Part shown: positions 43,735 through 56,527 of the stretch, piece after piece | How the letters are laid out: each line of letters begins with the position of its first letter | Numbering within the stretch: position 1 is the stretch's first letter | From: Symsagittifera roscoffensis | Lineage: Eukaryota; Xenacoelomorpha; Acoela; Convolutidae | Length of the DNA: 64,000 bases | Reading direction: 5' to 3' | NCBI RefSeq assembly: GCF_963678635.1 | Contig: NC_087064.1 | Coordinates: 15,489,802 to 15,553,801, forward strand | Notes under the pieces: model-generated | Told to the model about the DNA's origin: nothing | Database searches by the model: none | What the model saw: only the letters and a program-made list of their open reading frames with translations | Position numbers and translations under genes: made by a program

Positions 43735-45070
43735 ATAGTGGGATGCTGTCGGGGCTTCCCCAGGTCTTGCGATTCTGGCTTCCATATATGAATTAGCAAA
43801 TTCTTTTAGTTTACGAGAAAAGGCAATTTTCGAGGATTTTCAAAAATTTCTAGAAAACTAAATTTTAATAAAATTCCAAAAATTGGAAATTCTCAACCCT
43901 ATAGTTGAGTGCTGTCAGGATATTCTTAGAGGTTCCGAATCTTGCCGCCAAATCTCACTTCTCATATTATTGTAGATTTCGAGATATGATGTTTTTATGA
44001 TTTTTTCAAAATTTTTCAAAGAACATAGATTTTAAGAAATTCCAAAAGTTTGAAGGTCTCAATCCAGTTGTTGGAAATTGTTAGGGTACTCTCAGGAGTT
44101 GCGCATCTTGCCTATGAATATACTTTGAAGATCTCAATCCTGTTTTTGGAAACTGTGAGGGTACTCTCAGGGGTTGCTAATTTTGCCTCTGAAAATGACT
44201 TCTTAAATCCTTATAGTTTTCGAGATATGACGTTTTTTATGATTTTTCAAAACTTTTCAAAAAACTTACATATAAAAAAACATTCACAAAGTTAGAAGTT
44301 TCTATCTCTAAAAGGAGGCTTTGTCAGGGTACTCTCAGGAGTTGTAGTTTTACAGCTATAATCTTTTCTGTGATTTTTTCAAAAAGTTTTCAGAAACCTA
44401 ACTTTAATTTTTTCTTACAAACTTGAAGTTCCCAAAATAATAGTGGTGCTGTCAGAGTTTTCTCAGCTTCTCAGGAAATGCGAATTTTGCTTCTATATTT
44501 TAGTGCTTAAATCTATTTAGTTTTCCAGATTCGACGTGTTTTATGATTTCTTGTTAACTTTTCAGAAAACTCAATTTACAAAATAATGAACCCAATTTGA
44601 AGTTCCCAACCCTATAGTTGGGTGTTGTCAGAGTACTTTCAAGGATTGCGAAACGTGTCTCCAATTATGACTGATCAAAATTTTGTAAATTTTGAGATAT
44701 GACGTGTTTTATGATTTCCTTTTTCAAAAAACTCAATTTAAAAATAATTTACGAAAAAATAGCTTAATTTGAAAATCTTTATTCAAACTTTGAATTTTTT
44801 AACCCTATAGTTGGTGGCAGTCAGAGTTACTTTGGGGGTTTCGAATCTTGCTTTTAAATATGCCTGCTCAAATCCTGGTAGTTTTCGAGATGTGACATTT
44901 TTTCTGGTTTTCAATAAAATATCTTTTTTAGTAAACTTTTTAATTTTCTCGAAACTTGAATTTCCCAAAGCTGTACTTGGGTACCGTAGGAGTACTCTCA
45001 AGAGCTAAAAATCTTGCGTCCAAATGCGACGGCAAAATTGCTTTTAGTTTTCGAATTTTCACGTTTTAAG
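43735..45070. repeat. Decayed ~170-bp satellite (unit 2)
   Basis: Copy of the array at 36561-37900 with scattered single-base changes, including the hairpin-bearing cores. Confidence 0.85.
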
Positions 45071-45566
45071 TTCATTTTAAATTGTTTCAAAGAACTAAAT
45101 TATTACTTCAGAAAATTTGATGGTTTTTTTCTAGAAAATTTACTTTCGAAGGATGCAGATTTTGTTTCCAATACAAGTGGAGTTGTTAAAAGTTGAAAGC
45201 ACCGGAGGTGCGTTACACGCTAGTTTCAATTAATTTCGTGAATTTATACCGTTTTTAATTCAAAATTTTTATCACACTGTCACTTTCCAGCTATCGCGAA
45301 GTATTTATTCTGGTCAGCCGCATAACGTAAGGAAACTAAGCAGACTAGATTAGCGTACTACAGAAAGTCAACTCCATCAGCTATGCAGAACCCTATACGA
45401 GCTCAAATAAGTTGTCTGAAATTATCAAACGGCAGGTTTACGAAGTCAGCCACCTTCGTCCGCAATTGAGGGCGCAATAAAGAGTTGAGCGTTGAAAAAA
45501 CCATTGTGAGGTTTTCAATTGCTGATCACAAGCTGCTTGGCGCTACTGCTGATGATGCACTCAAGT

Positions 45567-48285
45567 AATTGATGAATAATGGCAAACACCAGCCAAATTC
45601 TACAAGCCGCAACAAGAATGATAGCTGCTTCGATCTTATCAATCCTTTTGCAACTACGCACATCAATTCTACAAAAATTACGCCAAAATTACCGCAGATG
45701 ATCAGCTTTCCTCGCTTTAATGACGAATTCTCAGCCTGGTTAAGCTTTGTTGGTCAATTTCGATCAACTTTTCATGACAATTAGAAATTGTCACCGGTTC
45801 AGAACATGATGTATATCAAGATTTGTTCGACAAGCCATGCTTCTAAGCTTCCAATCACGCAAATGGAAACGACGGAAAAGTAACTACGAAATAGCGCTTC
45901 ACACGCTAAAGCAGACATTCAAAAATGATCAATTCATCCAGCAAGGGTCCATGATTTTTTTTTGCAGTTCGAACGGAGATCTTTTCTCAGCTTCGCCAGC
46001 TACACTCAGTCTTCAATAAGACTTCGCAAAAAAAATATGGCACTCGAACATATTTTTTTGCTCAAATATCAGTGGACAGCAATTTGTGGAATTTCTTTTC
46101 TTTGAAAATTTTGATCCAGACGGCATGGTAAACTGCAAATGATAGTACTCACGCTCTTGACACTCATCGACTCCAGGAATTCTTAGACCACAGAGTCACG
46201 TTTTTAGAGGTGATTCAAGGATCACATTCTAGACCTCACATACGTGAGCATAAGCAGCAGATGTGCTGAACAGAAAAAAAAGGACCTGATAAGAATGGCT
46301 TCTCCTTACCACAGAGTAAAATTTAACCTGCTAAAACAGACACCCGATTTGGCTGTGTGAGATTTGCAGATCGATCACACCCGATTTGGCAGATCACCTG
46401 ATTTGGCAGATCGATCACATCATCAGAACGAAAGAATTTTGTGGCCAGCAATCAGATGTGCCTCAGCTAGTTGTCTGCCTGTCACGAAATCCAGCAGTGT
46501 CCTTCCTTACCTTTGTGTAAGACATGTCAACTGAAGCATCATACAAATCGACATGTTACTTGTAGCCAACCCAGTCTTCATCTCATAGCCACAATAGATG
46601 CTTTTCTAATCAACCGAACTGGAATCCTTACAATTTCTCCCTCAGCAATTGTCAAGGGTCGTTCTCAGCACAGTGAAGTTCACCACTTGAAAGCGCTCGA
46701 TGACAATTGCCCTTAGACTAACGCCATCACTTTACAGGCAATGCACAGGCTTGGTATCAAACCAGCAGAAACTCCGGATTCGAAAACGGTTTTCAACCAG
46801 GAGAAGGTAAGACTTCGTAAAAAAAATATGGCACTCGAACATATTTTTTTGCTCAAATATCAGTGGACAGCAATTTGTGGAATTTCTTTTCTTTGAAAAT
46901 TTTGATCCAGACGGCATGGTAAACTGCAAATGATAGTACTCACGCTCTTGACACTCATCGACTCCAGGAACTCTTAGACCACAGAGTCACGTTTTTAGAG
47001 GTGATTCAAGGATCACATTCTAGACCTCACATACGTGAGCATAAGCAGCAGATGTGCTAAACAGAAAAAAAAGGACCTGATAAGAATGGCTTCTCCTTAC
47101 CACAGAGTAAAATTTAACCTGCTAAATTAGACACCCGATTTGGCTGTGTGAGATTTGCAGATCGATCACACCCGATTTGGCAGATCACCTGATTTGGCAG
47201 ATCGATCACATCATCAGAACGAAAGAATTTTTTGTGGCCAGCAATCAGATGTGCCTCAGCTAGTTGTCTGCCTGTCACGAAATCCAGCAGTGTCCTTCCT
47301 TACCTTTGTGTAAGACATGTCAACTGAAGCATCATACAAATCGACATGTTACTTGTAGCCAACCCAGTCTTCATCTCATAGCCACAATAGATGCTTTTCT
47401 AATCAACCGAACTGGAATCCTTACAATTCCTCCCACAGCAATTGTCAAGGGTCGTTCTCAGCACAGTGAAGTTCACCACTTGAAAGCGCTCGATGACAAT
47501 TGCCCTTAGACTAACGCCATCACTTTACAGGCAATGCACAGGCTTGGTATCAAACCAGCAGAAACTCCGGATTGGAAAACGGTTTTCAACCAGGAGAAGG
47601 TTGTCTTTGCCCATTGTCGGATGAATTTGATAATTCTACCAAAATCTGGTAACAATTTCTAACTTTTTTTATCGTGTATAAGAAAACATCGCGGATGACG
47701 AGCATCCAAATAAATAAATTACGAATCCGAGACGTCCGGAAAACTAGCTACTAACATTCAGCAGACCCAGGTTTGGACAAGCACAAAAAAATGATCTCTT
47801 GTGTGGACATTTTGTCTACACACAATTGTGAATTCGCGGAGTTCAAAGGAAGGCGCTATAGTGTTAACCGACAGGAAGCTTGATTGAACAGTCTGAGGTG
47901 TTTCTGATATCACAAAAGTGAAAACAATTGCTGCAGTATAGAGCCAACTTCTATGGCAACCAGTCGACAGCATTTGACAGATACTGATAAGTTGAAAAAA
48001 TTCTTTAATCTTCAATATGCCAACAATCATGCAATGAGCTTGAATGCATCCGACATCTCGATCAGGCTAGGGTGGAGAAGCCATGGTGAGATTGCCCATT
48101 AGCGAATCACTGGGTAGCTACGAGAAAATCACCCATTATTGGTTGTCCGTCATTGGTCACAACACGCGCAAAGCTTTCCAGCAATTCATTTCTAGCGAAA
48201 AAAATTTAGGCCAAAATCGTGCAGCCAAAAACCAATAAAACGATTTGTTCCGGCAATTTTTGACACTGGCCATATCAAAAAAACC
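45567..48285 (+). pseudogene. BEL/Pao retroelement, 5' part (unit 2)
   Basis: Same degenerate gag, zinc-knuckle and protease-like remnants as in unit 1, with the knuckle/protease block present twice (46471-46716 and 47264-47509) because of the nested 791-bp duplication. Confidence 0.75.
46017..47600. repeat. Nested 791-bp tandem duplication in unit 2
   Basis: TAAGACTTCG at 46017 recurs at 46808. The first unit ends CAGGAGAAGG and jumps back; the second ends CAGGAGAAGG and continues TTGTCTTTGC as in units 1 and 3. Units differ by a few bases, including GATTCG against GATTGG. Confidence 0.9.
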
Positions 48286-48291
48286 TGTGGT

Positions 48292-51290
48292 GCGACAAAG
48301 ATGTGGTTTTGTTACAGTTAATTTTTTTACGCCTGAGTACTGGCATGTATTTATCTGTCGCAAGTGGAGTGAAGCTTCGCTTTGCCACTGTGGTGAAAAG
48401 CCTTCTGATGTACTTCTGTAATGATGCAGGTAATGTAGGTCGTGATAATGGCGTAAATCTAAAAGTTAGTCACGCTCAAATTTCAAATTTTGTCCGACAA
48501 TAAAGCAGCTGTTAGACGCCCAGGTTGACAAAACGCTATTGCAACCTTAAAACGTTAACTTCGAGTTTTAATTTAGATGTTGTCAAGATAAAAGATGAAG
48601 TTGCCACATTAGTGGTTCTCTTTGGGTCTTTTTCGATCATTGAATGGTTCGAACAAAACGAAGTGGAATCCTTTTCCGAGGTGTGTTTGCTTTGCGAGTC
48701 GTCGCAGCTCTTGATGCCACAGAACATGCAAGTTGAAGCAGGGTTCAGCGAAATGAAGACTGCTGAGAGTCTGCAACAGAGTCATTTCTCCCCAGAAACT
48801 TACCATGGTGTTAGACTGGCAAGAAGCTTCTTCTCGCGTTCATGTTCTGAAGATATAGAGTTTTCAGCCGATTCGTCGTCCTTCATGTCGAAAGCTGCAG
48901 AGAGTTACGTGAAGAAGGCAAAAATTGCCTCTGAGTCAAGTCGTATCCAACATGAGATTTCAGCCGGTGCTTGTGAACCACAGGGAGTGTTCAAAAGGCA
49001 TACGCTTGGTTTGCTCAACAAGAAAATCACTGATACCGACAAGGAGTTCAAAAAAGCTCAAAAGCTGGTCGAAGAGCTCCAGAAAAAGAAAGCTTAATTG
49101 TAACTAGAGAAAACAGCTGTTGTTGAACATGCCGATGCTATATCTGCAAATGTGATAAATAAAATGTTCTGAACAGTCACTTGTTTTTATTTTTCTTAAG
49201 AGAGACTCTGAAAATGGTAGGTCACGTTTTTATTTGACCGATTTGAATAACCTGATACCCGGCTTTTGCCGAAATATTATTTATACCGGTTTTACTTGTA
49301 TAATGATATCTTTTGATGATCAAAGTCATTTGCTTACGTAAAAGCTAGTTACATCAGCTGATTGATGAATAATGGCAAACACCAGCCAAATTCTACAAGC
49401 CGCAACAAGAATGATAGCTGCTTCGATCTTATCAATCCTTTTGCAACTACGCACATCAATTCTACAAAAATTACGCCAAAATTACCGCAGATGATCAGCT
49501 TTCCTCGCTTTAATGACGAATTCTCAGGCTGGTTAAGCTTTATTGGTCAATTTCGATCAACTTTTCATGACAATTAGAAATTGTCACCGTTTCAGAACAT
49601 GATGTATATCAAGATTTGTTCGACAAGCCATGCTTCTAAGCTTTCAATCACGCAAATGGCAACGACGGAAAATTAACTACGAAATAGCGCTTCACACGCT
49701 AAAGCAGACATTGAAAAATGATCAATTCATCCAGCAAGGGTCCATGATTTTTTTTGCAGTTCAAACGGAGATCTTTTCTCAGCTTCGCCAGCTACACTCA
49801 GTCTTCAATAAGACTTCGCAAAAAAAATATGGCACTCGAACATATTTTTTTGCTCAAATATCAGTGGACAACAATTTGTGGAATTTCTTTTCTTTGAAAA
49901 TTTTGATCCAGACGGCATGGTAAACTGCAAATGATAGTACTCACGCTCTTGACACTCATCGACTCCAGGAATTCTTAGACCACAGAGTCACGTTTTTAGA
50001 GGTGATTCAAGGATCACATTCTAGACCTCACATACGTGAGCATAAGCAGCAGATGTGCTGAACAGAAAAAAAAAAGGACCTGATAAGAATGGCTTCTCCT
50101 TACCACAGAGTAAAATTTAACCTGCCAAAACAGACACCCGATTTGGCTGTGTGAGATTTGCAGATCGATCACACCCGATTTGGCAGATCACCTGATTTGG
50201 CAGATCGATCACATCATCAGAACGAAAGAATTTTGTGGCCAGCAATCAGATGTGCCTCAGCTAGTTGTCTGCCTGTCACGAAATCCAGCAGTGTCCTTCC
50301 TTACCTTTGTGTAAGACATGTCAACTGAAGCATCATACAAATCCACATGTTACTTGTAGCCAACCCAGTCTTCATCTCATAGCCACAAAAGATTCTTTTC
50401 TAATCAACCGAACTGGAATCCTTACAATTCCTCCCACAGCAATTGTCAAGGGTCGTTCTCAGCACAGTGAAGTTCACCACTTGAAAGCGCTCGATGACAA
50501 TTGCCCTTAGACTAACGCCATCACTTTACAGGCAATGCACAGGCTTGGTATCAAACCAGCAGAAACTCCGGATTGGAAAACGGTTTTCAACTAGGAGAAG
50601 GTTGTCTTTGCCCATTGTCGGATGAATTTGATAATTCTACCAAAATCTGGTAACAATTTCTAACTTTTTTTTATCGTGTATAAGAAAACATCGCGGATGA
50701 CGAGCATCCAAATAAAAAAATTACGAATCCGAGACGTCCGGAAAACTAGCTACTAACATTCAGCAGACCCAGGTTTGGACAAGCACAAAAAAATGATCTC
50801 TTGTGTGGACATTTTGTCTACACACAATTGTGAATTCGCGGAGTTCAAAGGAAGGCGCTATAGTGTTAACCGACACGAAGCTTGGTTGAACAGTCTGAGG
50901 TGTTTCTGATATCACAAAAGTGAAAACAATTGCTGCAGTATAGAGCCAACTTCTATGGCAACCAGTCGACAGCATTTGACAGATACTGATAAGTTGAAAA
51001 AATTCTTTAATCTTCAATATGCCAACAATCATGCAATGAGCTTGAATGCATCCGACATCTCAATCAGGCTAGGGTGGAGAAGCCATGGTGAGATTGCCCA
51101 TTAGCGAATCACTGGGTAGCTACGAGAAAATTACCCATTATTGGTTGTCCGTCATTGGTCACAAAACGCGCAAAGCTTTCCAGCAATTCATTTCTAGCGA
51201 AAAAAATTTAGGCCAAAATCGTGCAGCCAAAAACCAATAAAACGATTTGTTCCGGCAATTTTTGACACTGGCCATATCAAAAAAACCTGT
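48292..51290. repeat. Tandem duplication 2, unit 3 (about 3 kb, internally deleted)
   Basis: Begins like units 1 and 2 but jumps at 49361-49364 from the region after the hAT-like ORF straight to the BEL/Pao gag. This removes the equivalent of 41400-45571, including both membrane-protein exons and the satellite. The shared ATTG at both ends marks the joint. It runs on into the uninterrupted BEL/Pao element. Confidence 0.95.
48525..49097 (+). pseudogene. hAT-like C-terminal ORF, copy 3
   Basis: Nearly identical to copy 2 and closed two codons earlier (AAGCTTAA). The shared open frame suggests units 2 and 3 are closer to each other than to unit 1. Confidence 0.45.
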
Positions 51291-53340
51291 TTCAGGTCGC
51301 TTTCTGTCAGTCAAGAAGGACTTCATTATGCCTCTTCATGCACTTTGGACAGTTTTTAACAGATCAGCTGCAAATTCAATTGGAAACTCACTGAACGATT
51401 GTCTAGTATTTGGTCCCAAGCAACAGCCAGAGCTCTTTAACGTCTTTGTCTGATTCCACAAAAACGCATGATTTTTGGAAAAACAGAAACCTACATCAGC
51501 TTCACTGAAGGACAGAAGATGATCCAATTGAGAAATATCGAATGATTCGTTCCATCTACATGATAGCTTCTCGTAGCTATCACTCTTTACAAGTATTATT
51601 AGATACCGCTGAGAAAAGAGATGTTGAGCAGACCAAGCTAGCATTTTAAAAATCTTTCTTTGTGGACGACTATATCGGTGTGTCAGATACCGTGGAAAAG
51701 ACCATTTGAATAAAACAGAGCATCACGAACGCTCCGGATATGGCATGCCTAATCTTCTGGTTGTGGGCAAGCTACAGCAAGGTTATCACAAAGAATAAAC
51801 TGGGCAATTAGCATGAAAATAAAATATTCCTTGCAAAAAATGACATCAGCGTCAAAACTCTAGGACTCAAATTGCATCCGTTTCGAAATTGTTTCCAGTA
51901 CCCGTGTTATGAGGAGCTCGAATCAATGACGACCCTGCTTTTTGGTATCGCAAACTTTATCAAGCCAGCCAAAGTCTCGGGTGTTGATTTTGAAGAAAAT
52001 CCAGTTGCTGCCAAATGTCAAAATTGTAGCCAAGTTAAACACACCCAGAGGACAAAGAAGCAGGAAAAATCAAAAACCAGGACCCTACAAAACCACTAAT
52101 CAAATTGTTTTCCACTAATCAAACTGTTTAGAACAAAATTTCACAAGTTTCCGAACCAAAATCTGATCAAATCCAGAAAATTGAAAAGTACCGAAAACAA
52201 AAACAAAGCGCAACCAAATGTTCACTGTCGCTTTCAGCTTGATTGCCCAAAAATGACTACGCCTAAATCAGTTTTTTTTTTTTTAAAAAAAACAATTTTT
52301 CAGGTCTCCAGATCGATTTAACCCAAAATGTGGCAAAACTTTGCAAAGACGCAAGAACCTAATTTTTTGGCTGGCCGCCAAGTCACGAAGATGATGGATG
52401 GTCTAAGATTGGTGGATGGCATGCAGCAGCGGATTGTCTAAAGAAGACAAACAATTCAGACGATTTTGCCCCCGAACATTTAATTCTCGAGGACTTTGAT
52501 TCGCAATAGTCGCCTTGTTCAACTACACTGTTGACTGAGTTTCATTGTTGCTCGCTCTCGGCAGTTTTTTCGAATCAAACTAGTAAAGACTACGGCAAGA
52601 GCAAGGATAGGCAACTAGAGCACTTGCGTCAGGTTACACAGCAGAACAATAAACCAGCTTACCGAAATTAACTCTGTGTGAAAGTCAGTTCTTCGCCACC
52701 ATTCTCTTATGTTGCGAACAATTTAGCCGGACCAATGTCGTACTAGAAACTGGATCAACTACTCAACTGTTTTGCAGTAGTTTTCCATTGATTTTCTACT
52801 GAAGCAATCCACCTAGTTAACTCAAAGTCCTGGGACACTGAAGAATTTTTGAAGGTCATGAGAAGGTTCCTTGCTTGACTAGGATGCCCCAAGCAGATCT
52901 TCTCCAATAATGGAACAAAATTTGCGAATCACGGATCGAAGTAAAAAGACTACTGCAAGACAAACTCAAGATAGACATCCCTGACTTAGGTATTAAATGG
53001 ACTACAACACATGCAAGGGCTCCAAATTTTGGAGTTTAATGGAAAACTGCTATCAATTCAAGGCAATTCCTATAATACAATCAATATGCACTGGAGGAAA
53101 TTTTGAACTAGATGCGATGTATACTGTGTTTTGTCAGATAGAAGCAATACTCAACTCAAGACCGATCACAACAATTTCGGATGATCCTAAAGACACTGTG
53201 CCGCTCAGTTCATTGATTCTGATAAATGGTTTATGGTCAAGTCAATTGCCATTTGTAGCTGATCCTACCATTGAAGAGCTTCATGAAGCTGAACAATGCC
53301 CGAGAAAATATTCAACTACTTGCACAGACTGATTGCAGAA
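49364..53340 (+). pseudogene. BEL/Pao retroelement, longest copy
   Basis: Carries the gag, knuckle and protease-like remnants (49364-50520) and continues past 51290 with parts absent from units 1 and 2. There is an RT region with a VDDYIG catalytic-type motif near 51661 and NDCLVFGPKQ near 51400. The integrase end has GCPKQIFSNNGT near 52890 and QIEAILNSRPIT ... DDPKD at 53130-53205, a pattern typical of Pao integrases. Many stops and frameshifts; not active. LTRs were not identified. It lies in the intron between exons c and d2 of the minus-strand gene. Confidence 0.75.
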
Positions 53341-53635
53341 ATCTCAAAAAACAGAACTATTGAGTATCTAAATAGCCACTTTGCCACAAATCAGATAGAA
53401 GCAATACTCAATCAGAAAATCGTGTAGAAAAACAAAACTTGAAAAAAGAGATCTAGTTTAGCTAACTTATGGCCATAAAAAATTGTGGAGAATAAACATG
53501 CCAAAAACGCTAGTCTAGTGACGGTAGTGCAAGTTAAAACAGGGAATGGGAAGCTTGATATGCGACCGATTGTAAGATTTCGGAATTTCCTGATGCAAGA
53601 CCAAGAAAGATACAAGAAAAAATTAAATAATTAAC

Positions 53636-53813
53636 ACAGAGGTGAAGCTGCGCATCGCAAATACTAGCGACAACACGACAAAAAAGCAGTTTTGTGAAGT
53701 GAAATGATAAATGAAAGAAATAAGCCTCGAATTAGTAAAACTTTGCTACGTATGGAGTCTTGGTGTTTCACGCGAATTGGAGTCTCTCGCCCTGCACTAA
53801 CCTTGAAGCAAAC
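53636..53813 (-). repeat. tRNA-derived SINE, family 1 (reverse copy)
   Basis: On the minus strand: tRNA-like head (GGTTAGTGCAGGGCGAGAG), AATTCGAGGCTTATTTCTT, ACTGCTTTTTTGTCGTG, and the tail GCGCAGCTTCACCTCTG. Same order as at 30681-30862. Confidence 0.7.
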
Positions 53814-54208
53814 AAAGCACGTTTTAATTAATAAAATAAATTGTTCACAGGAAAAATATAAAAAAGCATTTGATTTTTCCTATTATTTTTCAATTTCATT
53901 TAGCCGCAATTGGTAATAACTCATTTCAGTTTTTAATTTGATACAGTTGCTTTCAAGCGATCGCTATGTATTCAGTTATTGTAGTAATTGTTCCAAATTA
54001 GATCTATTTTTGAGATCCGATTAGAAATTACATGAAATTAGCAGAGCCCAATTTTGCAGAAGCTTGCTTTGACGAAGATTAGAGAGAGATTATTTTGAAA
54101 ATCGATTCGAAAATTCTCGAAGATTTGTAGAAAGGCAGAAATCGTCGTTCTGTTAGGAATTTATAGCATTTAAATGTGAAAGTTGATGAATCCAGTGTCG
54201 AATATTAC

Positions 54209-55980
54209 CATAGAAGTCGAGAATCTGTAGGTCGTACGGGCGGCCTTCCTTGTCCTCTCCTTGCAACATAATCCAACGGGATCCCTCCTCCCCATCTACA
54301 TTACTGTCGTACTCCACAGCTGGAATTGGATCGCGAAAAGTGCAGATGTCCCCGCGGTTGTAATCGCTATCGCCCTAGAGAAAAAAAACGTGTCTGCGAG
54401 CAGTGATAATTATACTCCAAATTAAATGTAAATTGCAGATAAAAAATGTTCATTAGAATTTAAATGTATTGATAAAATATTATACTGTTCACTAAAATTA
54501 TTTAAAATTTTTTGACAAATTTGCGCTTTTTTCCGAATTCTGCTATCTAATTCTTTTTTAGCAGCTACTTTTCATATAAAAATGTTCCATACTTCAAATA
54601 ATTAAACTTTAGTAGTAACTAACAGTAAATTAACTTATACATATATTATTTCAAGCTCGAGTAGTACAAGTCAATCGTTTTTCTTTTAAAATGTTGCTCT
54701 GAGTTTAAAATTTTTCGTTTGAAATTTTCTTGGCTAGTTTTCCGATTTAAGTGAAATAAAATGTAAATAAACAAACATCCACATCACTGTCAGTGAGTTT
54801 AGAAAATCTGACACCAAGCTGGTTCTGACACCAAACTAATCTTCATTAGGCACAATCACAAATCAGTTATTATTGGAAAGATAAAACTACTTAGGACATA
54901 AAATCACAAACTTAACTTCGCGAAAACTTAAGTCTTCAGACAGGAACTGCTTGTGAGTTCGCTTAAGTTAAAAGACCTAAGTTAAATTAAGTTGTGAATG
55001 ACTTAATGGTTCCAATGACAGTATTTTTATGAAACAATGCGCTGCACCTCCATGCGAAAGTCGCAGCTTCGGGTGTCGTCGGGTCTGTGTTCGTGATGTC
55101 TGTCACCCCAGTGTCCATCATCTTTTGATCCGTATCCGCTGTGAAACCCACAACCTCGCTCGCCATGATGATGTCCTAGTAATACAAGACAGAATGGGCT
55201 TGTACTTTACTTTATTTCAATTATTTAGAGTACCTAATTAATGAATGAATAAATTTTAGTTCACGCTCAATACGCTTATAACACTTTATAGATTTTTTTC
55301 TATTTACTGCTTAGGTCCATTCCCTGTGTTTTTTCATGTTGGGTTTTTTCCGAAGAATTTTAGGCGCCCCAAAAATGCTGATAGGGTGTCAAGTGAGGTA
55401 TCATATTGAACCAGTGTCAGTCGAGGCTGGGATTTGAAGAAGGTCGTTTGAGAAAATTATCTGAGTGTGGAGTTTTTGACTATTCAGACCCTTAAAAGTT
55501 AGCTTAGAATGGACCAAAATCTTTTTGTATTTTAGAGCAATTGTTTTAATTTGACTCTTTTTCTATGTTTTATATCGCTCGCAATTGAAATGCTACAAAA
55601 GCGGGCTAATATTGGCAGGAAAAAAGGAAGAAAATTCCTAATATTTTGGACTTGGTATTTTTCTGTGTTTTTTTTTTTGGTGAAAAGTTAAGTCACACAG
55701 TAATCCTACTCGCACAGTAACTGGGAACCTTTTTTAAATAGTTTTAAGGTTTCAACTATCGCATAAAAACTTGCATCGCAAATGGTGCGTACCTCGTAAC
55801 CTCTCAATCTCTGTTCCAGAATCAGACTAACGAACCTTTCCAGAAGCCTGCTCTCTTTCCCAGCTGGAATGCGAGTATGATCATGAAAATGACGGCGATC
55901 CCAGATAGCAGGCAGAATCCTCCAGTCTTCTTTTTCTTCATCTCTTTAAATTCGTCCTCCTCTTCAGTTTTCAAGGGTTC
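54209..55980 (-). CDS. BRICHOS-like type II membrane protein, exons a-c
   Basis: Three exons read 3' to 5' on the plus strand. Exon a (55836-55980) has an acidic stretch, a KKKK stop-transfer-like cluster and a membrane segment (GFCLLSGIAVIFMIILAF), giving an N-inside type II topology. Exon b (55048-55175) encodes a His/Gly/Asp/Arg-rich linker (opening HHHGERGCGFHSGYG). Exon c (54209-54374) begins GDSDYNRGDICTF and ends LQILDFY just before the putative BRICHOS domain. Splice phases (1, 0, 1, then 0 at d2/e2) join in frame throughout and give 283 residues from exon a on. The start codon and any first exon lie upstream and were not found. The donor of exon b (GAG|GTGCAG) is weak. Confidence 0.7.
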
Positions 55981-56494
55981 CTGAAGGTCGCATTTTTATC
56001 ATCAATTTGTTTTAATTAACATATGTAAAATTTTTAAATTCTCACATCTTGTTTCGAAATTGCTCAGAAGTTTTCTTTACTGAGATAGGAAAAAATAATT
56101 TGTACTTGCTGAGATTTAAAATTTTAATTACTGATTTGTAGATATAAGGAAAAATGCTGGCTTAAAGGAACTTATTTCACGGTTGTAAAACCAAAATTGG
56201 GTTTTTTGCATCTTTTACCTTAAAATCGTAAGGGGGGGTGGGTAACGATATCTTTTTGAATGGCAAAATCATAATTTTTGAACGATTTGAGTGCTATAAG
56301 GTGTCTTATTCTCCCGGGACCTGGTGTTTCAAAGGACCACTCCATCATAGTAGTACCCTTCCAATTTCTGAATAACGTAAATTATGGAACCTGATCTAAA
56401 CTATATTTTATGATTGGATAAATTAAATGTTTTACCAATGTAAAGTATTTAATATTAACCAATCATGATCCATCTAACTAACAACCCACTTATT
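55981..56494. other. Intergenic or intron, nothing recognised
   Basis: No exon consistent with a start for the minus-strand gene was found. Base composition changes near the end as the A-rich retroelement begins. Confidence 0.5.
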
Positions 56495-56499
56495 TGTAA

Positions 56500-56527
56500 G
56501 TGCTGAAGTTACTTGTAATTTCAGCAC
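56500..56527 (+). repeat. 8-bp inverted repeat in candidate LTR
   Basis: GTGCTGAA at 56500-56507 and TTCAGCAC at 56520-56527 form a perfect 8-bp stem with a 12-base loop. Confidence 0.6.

Larger units (their letters stand above)
40327..48291. repeat. Tandem duplication 2, unit 2 (7965 bp)
   Basis: Same order of contents as unit 1 at offsets of 7156-7384. It is longer because of a nested 791-bp duplication (46017-47600). It lacks about 220 bp found in unit 1 near 35100-35330. Confidence 0.95.
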
